A DNA stretch of 64,000 nt from Physcomitrium patens (lineage: Eukaryota; Streptophyta; Bryopsida; Funariales; Funariaceae): the NCBI RefSeq assembly GCF_000002425.4, contig NC_037262.1:9133100-9197099 (forward strand), written 5' to 3'. The translations under genes and the position numbers were made by a program. Below, piece after piece: positions 1 through 13,060 of the stretch (the stretch's first letter is position 1; every line of letters starts with the position of its first letter). The notes under the pieces are model-generated. The model was not told where the DNA came from. It did not search any database and worked only from the letters and a program-made list of their open reading frames with translations.

Positions 1-830
1 GGATTTTGGGATGGCTGGCAGCAAGAACAGCAGAGCACCACAAGGGTGGTGGCACAGCCATGTGGAAAAAGAGATGAAAAAAACAGACACCCTCTCTCTC
101 AGAAAACAGACCCACATACATACAGACACACAAACAGACACCAATGTATCCATCCCTCTGCCTGTTATTGTGCTGCAGCAGTGGAAGAGTGAGTGAGTGA
201 GTGCATTGAGAGTGGGAGACCATTGCTGCCAGTGCTGGGATATCCAGGTGATGGATGGATGGGTGGAGTTTAGCCTTTTGAACGGAAATCCTGCAGTATT
301 ATTCTATTGTTTGCATCCCTCAATTTCATGCAAATGTTGGTTTATCCACTCATCTCTATCTCTATCTCTTCCTGTGTCTATTGTGGGGCATGTTGGTGAT
401 GGTGGGTTGGTACCTCCCCATGTGTTGTGTTGTGTTGTGTTGGGCATCCCCTGCAAACTGTCAGTCATTTCTGGAATGACTGTGAATGTACCCACCACCA
501 TACACGTTCAGATGGGCTTTTATCACATCAGGACATCAGGACTCTCCAGGTTGTAGGAGTTGTACCACCACCACTCTCTTTCATTGTATTGCCTGCAGGA
601 CTGTCTCTCTCTCTCTCTTTCTCTTCATTTCAATTTCATACAGATTTATGTATATATATATTTGTGTGTGTTGTTTAAGAGAGGAGATAGGGTTGTGTAT
701 GCAGTCATTGTGAAGGAGATTAGGAAAAGGGTGAAATGGTTTGCAACATTGTTAGCCCATGATCTGATTGCAAAAGTGGTTGCACCAAGGAGGTTGACTA
801 GTTAAATTTAAGATGTGAAGTTTCCACATT
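1..830. other. Unassigned gene-flank-like DNA
   Basis: This stretch is less AT-rich than the next 7 kb and has CT-, CA- and GT-rich simple sequence typical of plant UTRs or promoters. Several short open frames overlap on both strands, but none resembles a known family and none has clear exon borders. It may be the flank of a gene lying left of the window. Confidence 0.3.
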
Positions 831-1329
831 TGCAAAATGAACAATTAGTAAAAAGATTAATGTCCCACTGTTTCAAATAAATTTAAAAGAATTAAACAAA
901 TAAAACAAACAAACAAACAAACAGACATAGCAAGGGTAAGCTTTCACTCTCACTCTCATCAATGAAATAGAACCTAATGCCTCTCCTACTTGGCTCCTCT
1001 TGATCATTCAGATCCCAAGCTAACCCACACAATACTTCTGCTCTGGTGAATCTGATCACAAAAAGTGGTACACAACCCAATCATTTTTTTCAATATATGT
1101 ATATATACACATCATATTTTTTAGTATAGTGTATGAAATAATTGGAGATCTCCCAAATGAAACAAATGAGTTAGGATAAAGGAAAGGGAGAGGAAGGCAT
1201 GGTTTTGCACTCTCTTCATTGAAAGGCCTATTCATTGTGACCGCTAACTGTGCCACCCAATGAGCATGAGGGACATAGAGAGACATGGCACAATCATATA
1301 AAGATGTGCAATCCACACTATGAGTCCTT

Positions 1330-1374
1330 GACTCTCTCTCTCTCTCTCTTTATATATATATATATATATATATA
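1330..1374. repeat. Compound (TC)n(TA)n microsatellite
   Basis: A run of CT dinucleotides passes directly into a run of TA dinucleotides. Confidence 0.9.
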
Positions 1375-2340
1375 GAAAAAGAAAAGAAGGGGGTTAATTA
1401 CAATAGAAAAAACTTGCCACTGCATTGAGAAGTAAAAGCGAATAAAGAGAAGAGCATGTATTATTTGCTTCAACATCATTCCATTGCCTTATAAGAAGAA
1501 GAAGCATAAGTTAATCATGTTGAAAGCTAGAATAAGATATTGCAAAATTGTATTTGACAAAGCTTGTTGTGATCTAAGCTTGAAGAGAACTTTTGGTTTT
1601 GAATTGTGGAGTGATCAAACAGTCTACATTCATGTCCCATTCATGGCATTCTTTTTTGACAGTCAGCCAAATAGAGGCTGATTTTGATGCCTGCTGACTA
1701 TTTTGATTTAATGTCTTCCTTTGTTTGTTGATTTTGATGGCTTGACAACTTTAGCACCTTGCCCTTTTTTAGATTTTTTTAGGTTTTATTAAATTTATTA
1801 TTCTTTTAGGTTTTACAAATTTCATGTCACATCTAATTTATAAGCTTTTTTCCACTAATTTTTTCTGGTTGTTCATAGAGTTATCCAACGCCATTGTTGT
1901 AAAAGATAAAATCTCCATAAAACTCACAAGAAAATATCATATGTATAAAATTAAATATATAATGTACAGTAATGTGACTGAAGAAGAAAAGAATTTCATG
2001 CCATTTATTTATTATTGACTCATCATACATAAGCCGCCAAAAATAGAAAATGTGTTTCTTACATTGAATAATCTCAAAGGATATTATATTGATTTAAAAA
2101 TTAATGACTACAAATTTTAAGTTTGTGCAGTTTATACATTAACAATAATAAATCATAGTTGAAAACATAATGATTTTTTCATTCCATATTGGTTATGTAA
2201 TGCTAAATAATAGTTTTGTCAAGGTATGAAGACTTTTGAGCATCAAGACTTTGAACACAAATATGAACTTTTAATATTTTAATATTTTAATATTATTATA
2301 TGATTTTAACAAGTTAATTTAATTTAATTTAATGTGTTAA

Positions 2341-2387
2341 ATGTATGTATGTGTATGTATGTGTATGTATATATATATATATATATA
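2341..2387. repeat. (GTAT)n/(TA)n microsatellite
   Basis: Tetranucleotide ATGT/GTAT units run into a TA dinucleotide tract. Confidence 0.85.
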
Positions 2388-3680
2388 AACAAAATCTATA
2401 ATATATAGGTTGATAATGAAAGGGTTTCTTTATGTCTTTATTTTATACTTGAATTATTTTATATATTAGATGTATTTGGGGTATGATTCCATCCTCAATT
2501 CCATCCCAAATTCCATGTGTCACAAAATCTTTGTTGTTGACCCAAAGATAATGAGAAAGATGGAAAAGAAGAAGCATAAAAAGATGGTCGTAGATTGCAT
2601 GAATGAATGGTGACTCAAGTCAAGTCAAGTCAAGGAGAGTAAAATTATTCTTTGGTTTTGGTGTTGGGGCTTGTGTCCCCCTTGTTTGCACTATGTCCAA
2701 ACTCCACCGTCCCAATAATTCCCCTTGTTTCTTTTCCTAAATAATAACTAATTCATTTTTTATTTTTATTATTTTATTCTCTTGTTGCTAAACACTCAAA
2801 TCCACAAAGAAAGAGATAGGCACAAACAACAAATGAAACTGAATGAACGAAATGAATGAATGAATGTACAAGGAAGAAGCACTCTCACAAGATTTTTGCA
2901 CCTTGGATGAATGAAAACATGGATGCAGTTTAAGGTGGATGAATGATCCTGAAGGGTGCCTCCACCATCAGCAGCTGAACCCAATTCCAAAGCCGGGTGG
3001 AATCTCCTCCTTCAAATTCTCTTTTAAAAAATGAAACAAAAAGAATGCAAACCCTAAAATTGTAAAGAAGAGATCAATGGGGCCCTTGGCAAAGATTTTA
3101 CATGAAATCAACCAATATTCCATGGGCCTGGGGATCTCATATGCCACACATGATGTTGCTCCCAAAGACCTTTCTCTACTTCTCTTTTTCATTTTTCATC
3201 TTTTTTGTTTATTTATTTATTCTTATTTTTTTGAGAGGGTGGTGCTATTCACTTGAGGCTTCCAATGCCTCCATTTCCAAGAGTTAAAATCCCAATTTCA
3301 ATGCCCCCACATAAACATACACACACCCAAAAGGAATGAATAAACAAAGCATTCAATGTTCCCAATCATTGGTTGGAAGAAACAAAGGAAGGTGGAGCTC
3401 CTTTTCCAATAATAACAATAATAATGGGGATGAGTTGGTGCTATTTTGAATGCATGCATGCATTATGTTGAGCTCATTTGTAGCCATGCACACGTTGATG
3501 GGAAAAAATAAAAAATGAAGTAATAAGATGATAAAGGTTTAGGTGAAAGCAAAAAAGAGAAGAAGTCAATAGAACCGTAGATAAGTTGTATCTTATTTTG
3601 TTTTGTTTTTTTATTTAAGGGAAGTTGCTCCTTGCATTTGCCAATTAAATGTTTACTTTCAAGACATTAATTCATTCACA

Positions 3681-3685
<5 letters not shown>

Positions 3686-3715
<30 letters not shown>
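3686..3715. repeat. (TA)n microsatellite
   Basis: About 15 uninterrupted TA units. Confidence 0.9.
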
Positions 3716-3717
<2 letters not shown>

Positions 3718-4078
3718 TTTTATCTCTATACATTCCAAATGCAAAAAAGAGATCTATATGATATAAAAATGAGTCAATTAGTTCAAATTTTAAAATATTT
3801 TAGAACCTGAAAACTGATTTTTTAAAAATAATTCAATAATACTTATTAACCAGTGAAAATGTAACTTCTATACTAAGATTCAGGATTTAAGATTTAAAAA
3901 TAAATTTTTTGACTAACTTCAATGTTTTTAATAAACATTGTATTTTTTTTCTTTTTTCTTTTTTCTTTTTACTTTCTCATGTATAAATATAAGAAGCTAA
4001 AGTATCTATAATTACAGATTTTAAAATACTACCTTTCTTCTTTTTTGAAACTATAGTTAGAAATTTTATATATTTCAT

Positions 4079-4082
<4 letters not shown>

Positions 4083-4112
<30 letters not shown>
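4083..4112. repeat. (TA)n microsatellite
   Basis: About 15 TA units in AT-rich DNA. Confidence 0.9.
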
Positions 4113-4117
<5 letters not shown>

Positions 4118-4813
4118 AATATAATAAAGAGCCAATACGTCTGATGAAATAAAAGATATCAGTTTCTTGAATAACATTAAATCTTTAAAACTTGCAAAGT
4201 ACATACTATATATTTTTAAATAACATAATATGGATTCAAGTAAATTTGACATACCCATAAATATACACTAATCTTAATAAGATCGATAAACATAAGCATC
4301 TTGATTTTTTTCTATTGATGTATTGCTGAAAGATTAAAAACATAGCTCTCACCTAGTCCACTCTATTCAATTAGTTATTTTTTTAATTTTTCTTAGACCA
4401 TAAAATATATCCATATAAGAATAATTGAAATTATTAGTAGACATGATTTGTGTAATAACTAATTATAAAGTAAAATCAAGACCTGAAAATATATTACTTA
4501 ACTTAAAGTAATTGAGCAAATGAATATGCTTGATCCAAAAAATTAAATTTATTCAACTAATGGTGATCGTAAAAAATCTTTATAGTTAGCTTCCCTAATG
4601 CATAATAATTAACGCAAACTCAAAAAAATATAAACATTCTCTTCATAAATAAAAAAAAGAAAACTGAATTTTTTTTCAATATTTTCATGATTCTTTTTTA
4701 GTTTATTTACTGCAAAAATTTAATACATACATATGGATATAGAAAAAGTTATAAAGTGATTCAAACAAAAAAATTCTCTTTATATTGCAACTTATGCACT
4801 TAATATTTTGATA

Positions 4814-4862
<49 letters not shown>
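4814..4862. repeat. Compound (AC)n(TA)n microsatellite
   Basis: About 13 AC units are followed directly by about 11 TA units. This is the longest simple repeat in the left flank. Confidence 0.95.
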
Positions 4863-5968
4863 AGCAAGTTTATAATTTGCGTGTGGATTGTGATGGTCAA
4901 AGATGCATTGTGGAATAGGTATATTGTGATAATGATGCGTTCAAGACATATATGCTTCCTTTGATATGGTACTTCTATGCAACACCACCAAGCTTACAGC
5001 TTATAAACCAATGCTCTTTGTTTTATTTATTCAAGTAATAAACAAAACATAGTTTTGCCTAGACAGAATGCTTGTGAAACTTGACAAACTAGCTTGCCCT
5101 TTTTACGACACTAATTGCTGAATATCCAAATTCCAAAAAGAAAACAAGAAAAAAGTGAGTGTGTTCCTACAAGGGTGCTTATAAATACCTAAATTTTTTT
5201 AAATTATTGCATCTATTCTAAATTTGTAATGGTACTACAACTAATTATTAGTAGTTTCTACTATTGCATGTTTTTTCAATCTTCTTATTGTATTGACATC
5301 CTTTAATGTTGTGGCTTTTGCAAAAAATCGCATTGACAAAGTCAAATCAGCATTTGTAGTTTATTAATTTGATGAATTGATAAATACTGTTTTTATAAAA
5401 AGTAGTTCAATAACAATAAGTAAATAAGAATAGTTCAAATATTTATATATGTGTGTACTTAAAAAAGTTATACTTTAAAAAAATAATTTTGATTATGATA
5501 ATGACTTCTTATTTATTAGATGTATGATGTAGAATAAAAACTTATTTATATTTCTTCAAATCAATTAATATTAAAATATAAAATAATAAATTTAATATAT
5601 AGATTATTCTTAAAAAATTGAAAATATAGATTCTTTGGCATAATTACAACCTGAATGTTATATAATCAATCTATTGCTTCTACTTCTAATTTCATTCAAC
5701 TTTTAAAAAGAAGATATCATATTATTATATAGTACAACTTTACGTAAGAAATATATTCTTGTAAATGTTTAATTTACTATTGAAAATTTCGGAATAAAGT
5801 ATATTATTCTTTGACATCAGAAAATATATTTTAAAAACATTTTACTGTAATTATCACATCAAAAAATTATTGTGTAGAAAAATTTATATCCAGTCATTTT
5901 TTAATTCTCAAATATATGATAATATATATAGATGTTAATTGAATATTTTTAATTTTAAAAATTATTAA

Positions 5969-6265
5969 AAATTCATGGTATACTTTTAATTACATGAATT
6001 TTAGCCAATAATTAAGTGTTATTAAAGAGATTCTCTTAAACAATAAGGTTACAATCTATGGAGTGATAGAGCAATAGTGGATGCATGATAATGTGGATAT
6101 GTTTTGTGCTTTAGTACTATAGATAGAATATTACAAGATTATTTGTCAATTTAATATTACCCATGTGAATATTGTAACAAAGATTGATTACGTGTTTATG
6201 ATGTCATGGAAAAAATCTCATTTCTACTGTTTTCCACTGAAACTTCCACGAGATAAATTTTATCC

Positions 6266-6303
<38 letters not shown>

Positions 6304-6553
6304 AAAATAGAAAATCTATTCATGTCTAATAAATACATATATAAAATAAAATAAGAAAACAATTATCCATCTCTAGTATATATATATATATATAATTTAT
6401 ATATATATATATATAAAAATTATATAAAATTAATTTTCAAAATTACAATAATTTATGAAGAATCTCAAATAAATATAAATATTTTTATGGTGTAAAAAAT
6501 ATAAACTAAATTTTATTTAGAGATATAATTAATTAAAAGTATACCATGAATTT
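5969..6553. repeat. 24-bp perfect inverted repeat enclosing about 540 bp
   Basis: The 24 bases at 5969-5992 recur as their exact reverse complement at 6530-6553. The sequence between is AT-rich with no coding signal. The pair could be the ends of a non-autonomous DNA transposon, but no convincing target duplication is visible and the arms stop after 24 bp. Confidence 0.5.
6272..6299. repeat. (TA)n microsatellite
   Basis: About 14 TA units. A second, interrupted TA block follows near 6378-6414. Confidence 0.9.
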
Positions 6554-7502
6554 AATACACAATCTAAGAATCTCTCCACAAGAAACTCTTTTCAACTTGC
6601 TTCACCACACAGTCAATTTATTCACATCCATACTATGCACACACTTCAATGTTTATTTATTTTTATTTTTATTATAATTCTTACATGCACTATGATTCAG
6701 ATCACCACTAAACTACTCTATTTTTATCTTTTCACTAATTTCTTTGCCTTTGTAGCTGCATCTGTCACTTTCTAAGTTTCTCTTCTTAATTTTCTTTGCC
6801 ACACATGTTTGTGCTGATTTTGTTCCTTGTTCCTTCATAATATCACACAATCACAGATTTTTCTCACACTTACAATTTTCTGAAACCACAAATGACATTG
6901 TACTCTTGATTTTTATAACATGAACTTACAACACTTAGAGTATCATATTTCATCTCACAAATCCATCACCAGATTGGATTAAGAATCAATTATTTGTACA
7001 AGATGAGAAAAAATAATGTCAATGGTTACAAGGATGTTTAAATTTAACAAAAAATAACTAGTTTCTATAGTTTAATATATATATATATATATATATATCT
7101 ATATCTATTGATGAAATAATCAAATATTTTTTAAAAAAATAATAAGATATATAAATAATTTATAAACACTAATATATCAATTTATAGTTGTTTCTTTTAT
7201 TTTTGCTACAAAACTTCTGAAAAAATTAATAAATTAATGTAAATTTTAAATTTTAAGTTACTCTTAATTACTTCTTATAAGCAGTAATGAATGTGAAGAT
7301 ATTGATAAGAATAAAATGTTAAAAATAAATATATGCTTACAAACAATCAAGCTTCTCACTAAAAGATATTCCATCTTAAAATCATAAGTATCAATCATAT
7401 TTAAGATTAACTAATGAAATATAAAATTTCTTTCATGTATAATCTTAGAATTTATTTATTTAAAAAATTACTATATATATATATATATACACACATATAT
7501 AT

Positions 7503-7668
7503 ACGGAATTGTTGAATTGATCCAAGGCATTTACAAAATCAACCCACCTATCATCATTTTTTCATTGGATTTCAATCAATGTGGATCCAACAATGGAGAT
7601 TTTTTTTGATGATGATTAGGATGGGTAGGTCGATTTAATGAATGCCTAGGTCAACTTAAAAATTCCCT
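7503..7668. mobile_element. Small foldback (MITE-like) element
   Basis: The first about 60 bp, starting near 7505 with GGAATTGTTGAATTGATCC, match the reverse complement of the last about 65 bp, ending AATTCC at 7666, with scattered mismatches. The whole element is about 165 bp and could fold into one long imperfect hairpin. Flanks are TA-rich on both sides, compatible with a TA target. It has no coding capacity, so it would be non-autonomous. The superfamily is not assigned. Confidence 0.55.
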
Positions 7669-7839
7669 ATATAAATATATATAAATATATTATATATATT
7701 TATATTTTTTTTCTGGACCAATGTACATCATATGTTCTTATTTTTTTCATTAAATATATATATTTTTTTCCTTCTTGATACTTTTTTCATAATAGATATA
7801 TTTATATATATACATATATATATTTTCTGTAAATTGTGG

Positions 7840-8429
7840 GGCTGATTCAATAAAGTGCGCAAACTAAATGGCTGAGGTTGATGGGACTTGCACAAATTCC
7901 GGGGGTTCGTATTGCGAATGAAAAACGATGCGCTAAGTTCATCCCTTCGATGAATTCCGGGTCGCTGAGTCCAAACCAGTCGCAGAGTAAACGCATTTTG
8001 TTGTATTTGTTTTTTTTTTATTTGATTTTTTTGTATTTGGGGTTGGGCAGCAAACGTCGGTAGTAGAAGAAATCGATTGTGTCGAGAAATCCTTTTTTCA
8101 ATCGCGAATTGAAGAATTGCCAGCCCTCAATTTCTTCGTCTTCTCGGGAATTCGGATTGGATTTTGTGCTTGTCAGTTTTGTAGTTTCCTCGATTTCTTC
8201 AGTCGCCGGTAGTTTGTGCTCTGGAGCTACAAGAGTGTGTGTTAGGGTTTTTCGTCATCAGGAATCGAGGATTCTTGCTGTGGAGCTGGAGGATTCCTCG
8301 CTGCAGTAGCTTGAGTGATGTAGGATTGATGTGTTCTCGACCTCATCCGGTCTCTTTTACTGGTGAAGCTTTGTTAGGTTTTTTAGAATAAGAGCACACT
8401 TGAATCTGCGATTTTTAATAATTTGAACG
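7840..8429 (+). promoter_or_regulatory. VPS22 promoter and 5' leader
   Basis: Base composition rises sharply at about 7840, and mixed-composition DNA continues to the VPS22 start codon at 8430. Short upstream open frames are present (for example from 7878 and 8079), so the leader may contain uORFs. No unambiguous TATA box was picked among the many TA runs upstream. Confidence 0.4.
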
Positions 8430-9483
8430 ATGAGGAGGAGGCCAGGGATTTCAGGGCTGCAAGGGGCGGTTGCAGCGCGAGATCAATACCGATCATTGGG
8501 GGACAATGTTGCAAAGGTGCGCCAAGACCTCATGAAGGAGCAGTTAGAAACGTTCCGGCATCAGCTTGAAGAGTTCGCGTCTAAGCACAAGAATGACATC
8601 ACGAAAAATCCTGCCTTCAGGGCGCAATTCCATACAATGTGCGCCAAGTGTGGGGTGGATCCTCTTGCGTCGAACAAAGGATTTTGGGCTGAGCTTTTAG
8701 GAATTGGTGATTTTTACTACGAGTTAGGGGTGCAGATTGTCGACATCTGCCTCGCCACCAGGTATCTGTCTCTCTTAGATGTTGTTTACCTTCTTGAGAT
8801 ATCGAGTCGTGTGATTCGGATCACCAATTTCAGAGTTACTCACGTTCTCTCATTAATGAAAGAATGATTGGATATGTTGAGTGGCTACTCTACATGAAAC
8901 TGTGGCTGTTCGAAATCTTCATTGTCTGCAGCTGGAAAACCAGGTGGAGTGCATTTGCTAATGCCGTTGAATTTTATATCTAGCTGATTTAGGTGACAAC
9001 TTATTCTACAGATTAGGATGATGGTAATCATGGTCCTACAATTGTTCGAAAATGTTGTTCAGACCTCGAAATGGTGGCCTCATCGACATTGAGGAGCTTC
9101 GTTCATCGCTTTCAAAACGACGTCGCTCTGTGTTAATTACTGAGGACGATTGCCTACGTGCAATTGGAAAGTTGAAGAAGTTGGGAGGAGGGTACGAGGT
9201 ATTCAGCGTTGGACGTCGCAAGCTCGTACGATCGGTTCCCATGGAACTGAACAGGGACCATAACCTAATTCTTCAGATCGCACAACCTCGTGGGCATGTG
9301 ACAGTCGAAGAGGTAGAGAGAGAGCTTTCATGGCGCAGTGGACGAGCAATTGATGCACTTGAGAACCTTCTGAAGGAAGGCTTGGCAATGATAGATGACG
9401 GAGATCCTGATGGCAAGCGTCATTACTGGTTCCCTTGTGTTGGTCCTTCTGAACTGGAGACAGAATCTGGTGGCAACATGTAG
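8430..9483 (+). CDS. VPS22: VPS22/SNF8/EAP30, ESCRT-II subunit
   Basis: Vacuolar protein sorting 22 (SNF8/EAP30) is the central subunit of ESCRT-II, which with VPS25 and VPS36 sorts ubiquitinated membrane cargo into multivesicular endosomes. Two exons are inferred: 8430-8761 and 9063-9483, with a 301-bp GT-AG intron inside an Arg codon (AG|A). The product is 250 residues, the usual plant length. The N-terminus ([13 protein letters not shown]) and the charged helix with [16 protein letters not shown] match plant VPS22 closely, as does [12 protein letters not shown]. Exon 2 holds the two winged-helix domains, with [24 protein letters not shown] and the C-terminal RYWFPCV-like motif HYWFPCV. The start is the first in-frame ATG and gives the family N-terminus. 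Without splicing, exon 1 reads into a stop at 8865. The gene is convergent with the stress gene at 10253-12412. Confidence 0.95.
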
Positions 9484-10252
9484 ACATTAATAAATGTATT
9501 TCCACTCTTTATATGCTGATTTTCAATTTTCTTGGATAAGTGAATGTTCTAAAGCATGTTTGCTTGATGTTTTGCTGTTGCAAAGAACTATGTGATGTAC
9601 ATCGCATCGCACATACAGATATGGTTGAGTATTCAGTTGCTGAAACGGTTTGAATTTCACGAGGTATTCAATGAAAACATGAAATGCGTGAGTACATAAT
9701 TTAGCATGTTATATTTTCAAATGCTGTGCAATTGATAAAAGTCAAGGTGGTTGTAGCTTAAAAATTGAATGAAACTTTTGTTTACACGCATGTTATGTCA
9801 ATTATGGACAATGCATGAACAGAAACTAGGTGAAGTTAAATGAATTATCTTCACATGCATGGTGTACTTAAGCTTCCTAGCTAGGTTTAGAAGCAGTTTT
9901 AGCATCAGTAAATCTTCCAACTACTCCATATAAACACTACCAAACACTGTTCAACAACTATAACCACCTGTGTTGCTAAGCTTCACCCAAATCTACGTTT
10001 TAACTTTTGCATGCAATGATACACAACCAAACAGTACAAGCCACAAAGATTCCTAGCACTATACCACAACCTAAGATTCACATGCCTGTTTTGTGTCTCT
10101 GCTTGTAATGCATCTGTGAGATGACCTAAACACTACAAGCTTCGCATCATATCGCCTTCCAGCTCGACCACCTTAACAACACTTTACACTATTCTTTGTA
10201 CAATTCCAGTTACATGCCTACAATGTAATACCTTTTCAACAAGAAAAGGAAT
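9484..10252. other. Convergent intergenic spacer with both 3' UTRs
   Basis: About 770 bp between the stop of VPS22 (+) and the stop of the LEA-type gene (-). AATAAA-like signals just after 9483 suit VPS22 polyadenylation. No other gene was seen. Confidence 0.6.
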
Positions 10253-12412
10253 TTAGCTATTGACCCCTGGATAAACTGGTGCAGAAGAAACAGGCATCTT
10301 CTGCTGTTCGTTGACACCGTCTGCATTACAAATCCAATGAAACAAATTAGCACAACTATGAACTAAAATTAACTTAGCTCTCTTTGTTAAGTCACCTTTG
10401 TTGTCTTCCAACAGCATTTCTCCTGTCAAAGGATTTGACAAAAACCTTACCTCCGTAATTTTGATAAACGCCAGCAGCTGGCTGCTCATGATCAGACCGA
10501 GGAGTGACAGCGTTCGGTCTCCCAAAATCTGAATGTGCCGGGAATGTGTGTTGCAAATGTTCTCCAGTTTCTTTGGGGGCGGCAGCGAAGAGGGAGCTCG
10601 CAGCACCCCTGACACGATCAACAATAGGGATGCTCTGATAATTCCTAGGTGAATTCGTCTTGTTACCTCCATTCACGAGACCTAGGACTGGCAAGATCTT
10701 CTCCTTAAAGGTGCCGGGCAATGTGCTCAACGTCTGGGTCACCTGTTCAGACAGTTCCTTGTCATGGTGCGTCGGAGTGGTATGAGCTGCAAGTCGGTCT
10801 TTCGCGAAAGCTGCACGATCTGCAGCAGTGGAGGAGTACTCCCGAGTTTTTTGACTCGCCGTATTCATGTAGATTTTAGCCTTCTGTGTGAGGGGAGGAG
10901 CGTTCGGATCCCTGGGCTTGTCAAGGCCCAGAGTTGCCTTGCTCTTATTCAGAAGTGTCACTGCGTTAGGATCTCTAGGTTTGTCAAATCCGAGTGCCGA
11001 CTTCGCTTTAGTCAGCACAGAGGGTGCGTTCGGGTCAGTGGGTTTGTCCAATCCTAAAGCCATCTTCGTCTTTTGCATGATTCCGGGCGCGTTAGGGTCC
11101 CTCGGTATAAGATCTTCTTCCCTGTAGTATCCCAGTTTATCTCCGACCACAGCAGCGGCGCCAGCGACACTTTCCGTCATTTTCTCGAGTATCCCCTTAT
11201 TTGCACGATTTGGAAGGCTGGAGGAGTCCGCAGTGGCACTAGGGCGGGAGACATCGTTGTACCCTTTTTGTGTGCTCTACACAGCAAATATTACAGAAAA
11301 ATCAATTTCACAATACGAAGCATATGGTAATTGCATCCCTCACTTCACTTCATCGCATGTCAGCTAGAAGATATGGTCTATGTTGTGTATACCTCGACCA
11401 TTGAGTCAGGATATGACAATGGCGGGGAGTATTTTGCTTGAGGTTGGGAACTGAGATCACTTCGATAAGAGATATCACGAGGAGACTTTTCGTTGACACC
11501 CAAATTCTTCAATTTATCGACTGTGGTCGGGGCCAAGTTAGATCTTGGCGAGTCAGTCGGTGGAGCCAAGTTCGATCTTGGGATATCAGTTGATAACGGA
11601 GCTGGTCGCGTGGGAGGTACCCCTGGAACATAGTTTCGTGTTTCGGCGTTATGCAAAGGATTGTTATGCAAAGGCTTCAAATGTCCAGTTGATGGAGTCA
11701 TATTCGAACTTGGGGTATCAGTTGATACCGAAGCTGGTCGCGTAGTGGTGGCCATCGGAACATGATTTCGACTTTTGGCATCATATTCTGAAGGGTTGTT
11801 ATGTACAGGTATCCCGTATCCAGTAGAATCAGGGTACGACGACCTTGTGTCATGGTCCCGGTTTTGCGATGCGTTGATATTTGGATCTGATGATGCAGGA
11901 TTGGTTCTCAATGTGCTGAAGGGTGTGGATTCACCAACGTTGTACCTTGTCTCGGGACCGGGACCCTGCTACCAGCAATGCAAACGCGACGTCAAGCACA
12001 ACAAGTGAATGTCACCACAGAACCTCAAGTCAACATTGAGAGACATCTAGTTTCGAAAGATCACCATGCGATGCGAACAACCTCAAATGCAAGAATTCAA
12101 CTACAAGCTTTGTAACAAAATGCTTACCCTGGGAGAGTTGTGCGGAGAATCATCGTACTCGGAGCTATTCTCCTCATACCCATGCTCATCGCCGCCGTCT
12201 CGCTTCTTCAATCCCGGCAATCGATTCTTAATGCTCTTCACCTTACTCCCCAAATGTTGATTGGTAACTCTTGCCTTGATTTTCGACGTCAAGGACCTTC
12301 CTCCTCCGCTCTCCCCCTGAGCGGGATCTGCAGTGACAATCCATTCCGTGACAACAAGCACACCCACACACTCAGTCACACAATCACCATTGCCGCAAAC
12401 AAACCATGACAA
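10253..12412 (-). CDS. LTI65/RD29-type stress (CAP160-like) LEA protein
   Basis: Hydrophilic protein of the LTI65/LTI78 (RD29) family, known in seed plants as ABA-, cold- and drought-induced. Inferred exons on the minus strand: 12412-12128, 11965-11393, 11276-10451, 10320-10253. All have GT-AG borders, and the frame stays open to a stop at 10253, giving about 583 residues. Exon 1 has the family's basic-then-acidic N-terminal block (SKVKSIKNRLPGLKK, then EYDD). Exon 2 has two copies of an about 40-residue Pro/Asn/Thr-rich unit. Exon 3 has four 21-residue units beginning DPNAP and ending LGxDKP, after the GDKLGYYRE motif that matches ASKLGY in LTI65. The C-terminus is YGDGVNEQQKMPV. The exact start is uncertain: the first about 25 residues from 12412 look unlike the family and may be leader. 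Confidence 0.75.
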
Positions 12413-13060
12413 CCACTAACCCCACACTCTCAATCCACTGCCACCTCATTCAACTCCTACCCAACACTCTCAAACCCAAGGATCAGCCTCAGAACGCATC
12501 GCTCACATTTGCAACATCAACAATCGAAAGCACACCAACACTGTCAGCGGGAAAGAAACAAAACAAACGACACAATGGCGAAGCGTACCCATCGTATGGC
12601 AACTGTAGAGAAGAATCCAAACACACTCTCTCACTTTGAAAGTCTCGGATAACAGGAATCTAAAAAGCTCTCTGTCGACGCAACAAATGCTGGATCTCAC
12701 TCAATTGCAATATAACCTCCCTGAGCGGGATCGTGAACTTTAACACGGCAAACTGAATATTCAACATCAAGAGCGAGAGAGTGCGTCTCCATCCGCAACC
12801 GGTGGTAGAAGAAGGTGACGAAGCCTTTTGAGAATGGCCAAGTGGCAGGCGCCCCGCTGACTTAGCTTGCCACATGTCGATCACTTTCTTCACCGTCCTC
12901 CTTATTATCAGTCCGACGTCCGTCTGTGCCCACCCAACTTCGTCCGCCGGCAACTTCGTCCCATTGACGATCGACCACGTTTCGCTCTAGTACGTTCGTC
13001 ATTGACTAATTCGCAAGCTGATGATCTGAGGGTTTCGATGCACACGTATTAGCCTATCAG
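12413..13060 (-). promoter_or_regulatory. Promoter/leader of the LTI65-type gene
   Basis: Mixed-composition DNA upstream of the stress gene. It holds an ACGT-core palindrome (GACGTC at 12915-12920, within GTCCGACGTCCG) that also contains a CCGAC core. Another CCACG site lies near 12975 and an ACACGT site near 13043. ACGT (ABRE) and CCGAC (DRE/CRT) cores are established elements of RD29-type promoters; their use here is inference. An open frame at 12953-12660 (-) is probably leader rather than a gene. Confidence 0.4.

Larger units (their letters stand above)
831..7502. other. AT-rich intergenic region, no gene seen
   Basis: Very AT-rich DNA with many (TA)n runs and only short, low-complexity open frames. 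I see no protein similarity, no tRNA-like box B and no LTR pair. Around 2550-3450 the base composition is more balanced, but I recognise no coding sequence there. Confidence 0.6.

Noticed and set aside
10392..10450. Extension of LTI65-type exon 3 to a GTGACT donor at about 10394
   Set aside because: It gives the wrong phase into the last exon. The GTAAGG donor at 10450 is stronger and keeps the frame.
12660..12953. 97-codon frame upstream of the LTI65-type gene on the minus strand
   Set aside because: No family resemblance; it lies in the promoter/leader region and has no codon signature.
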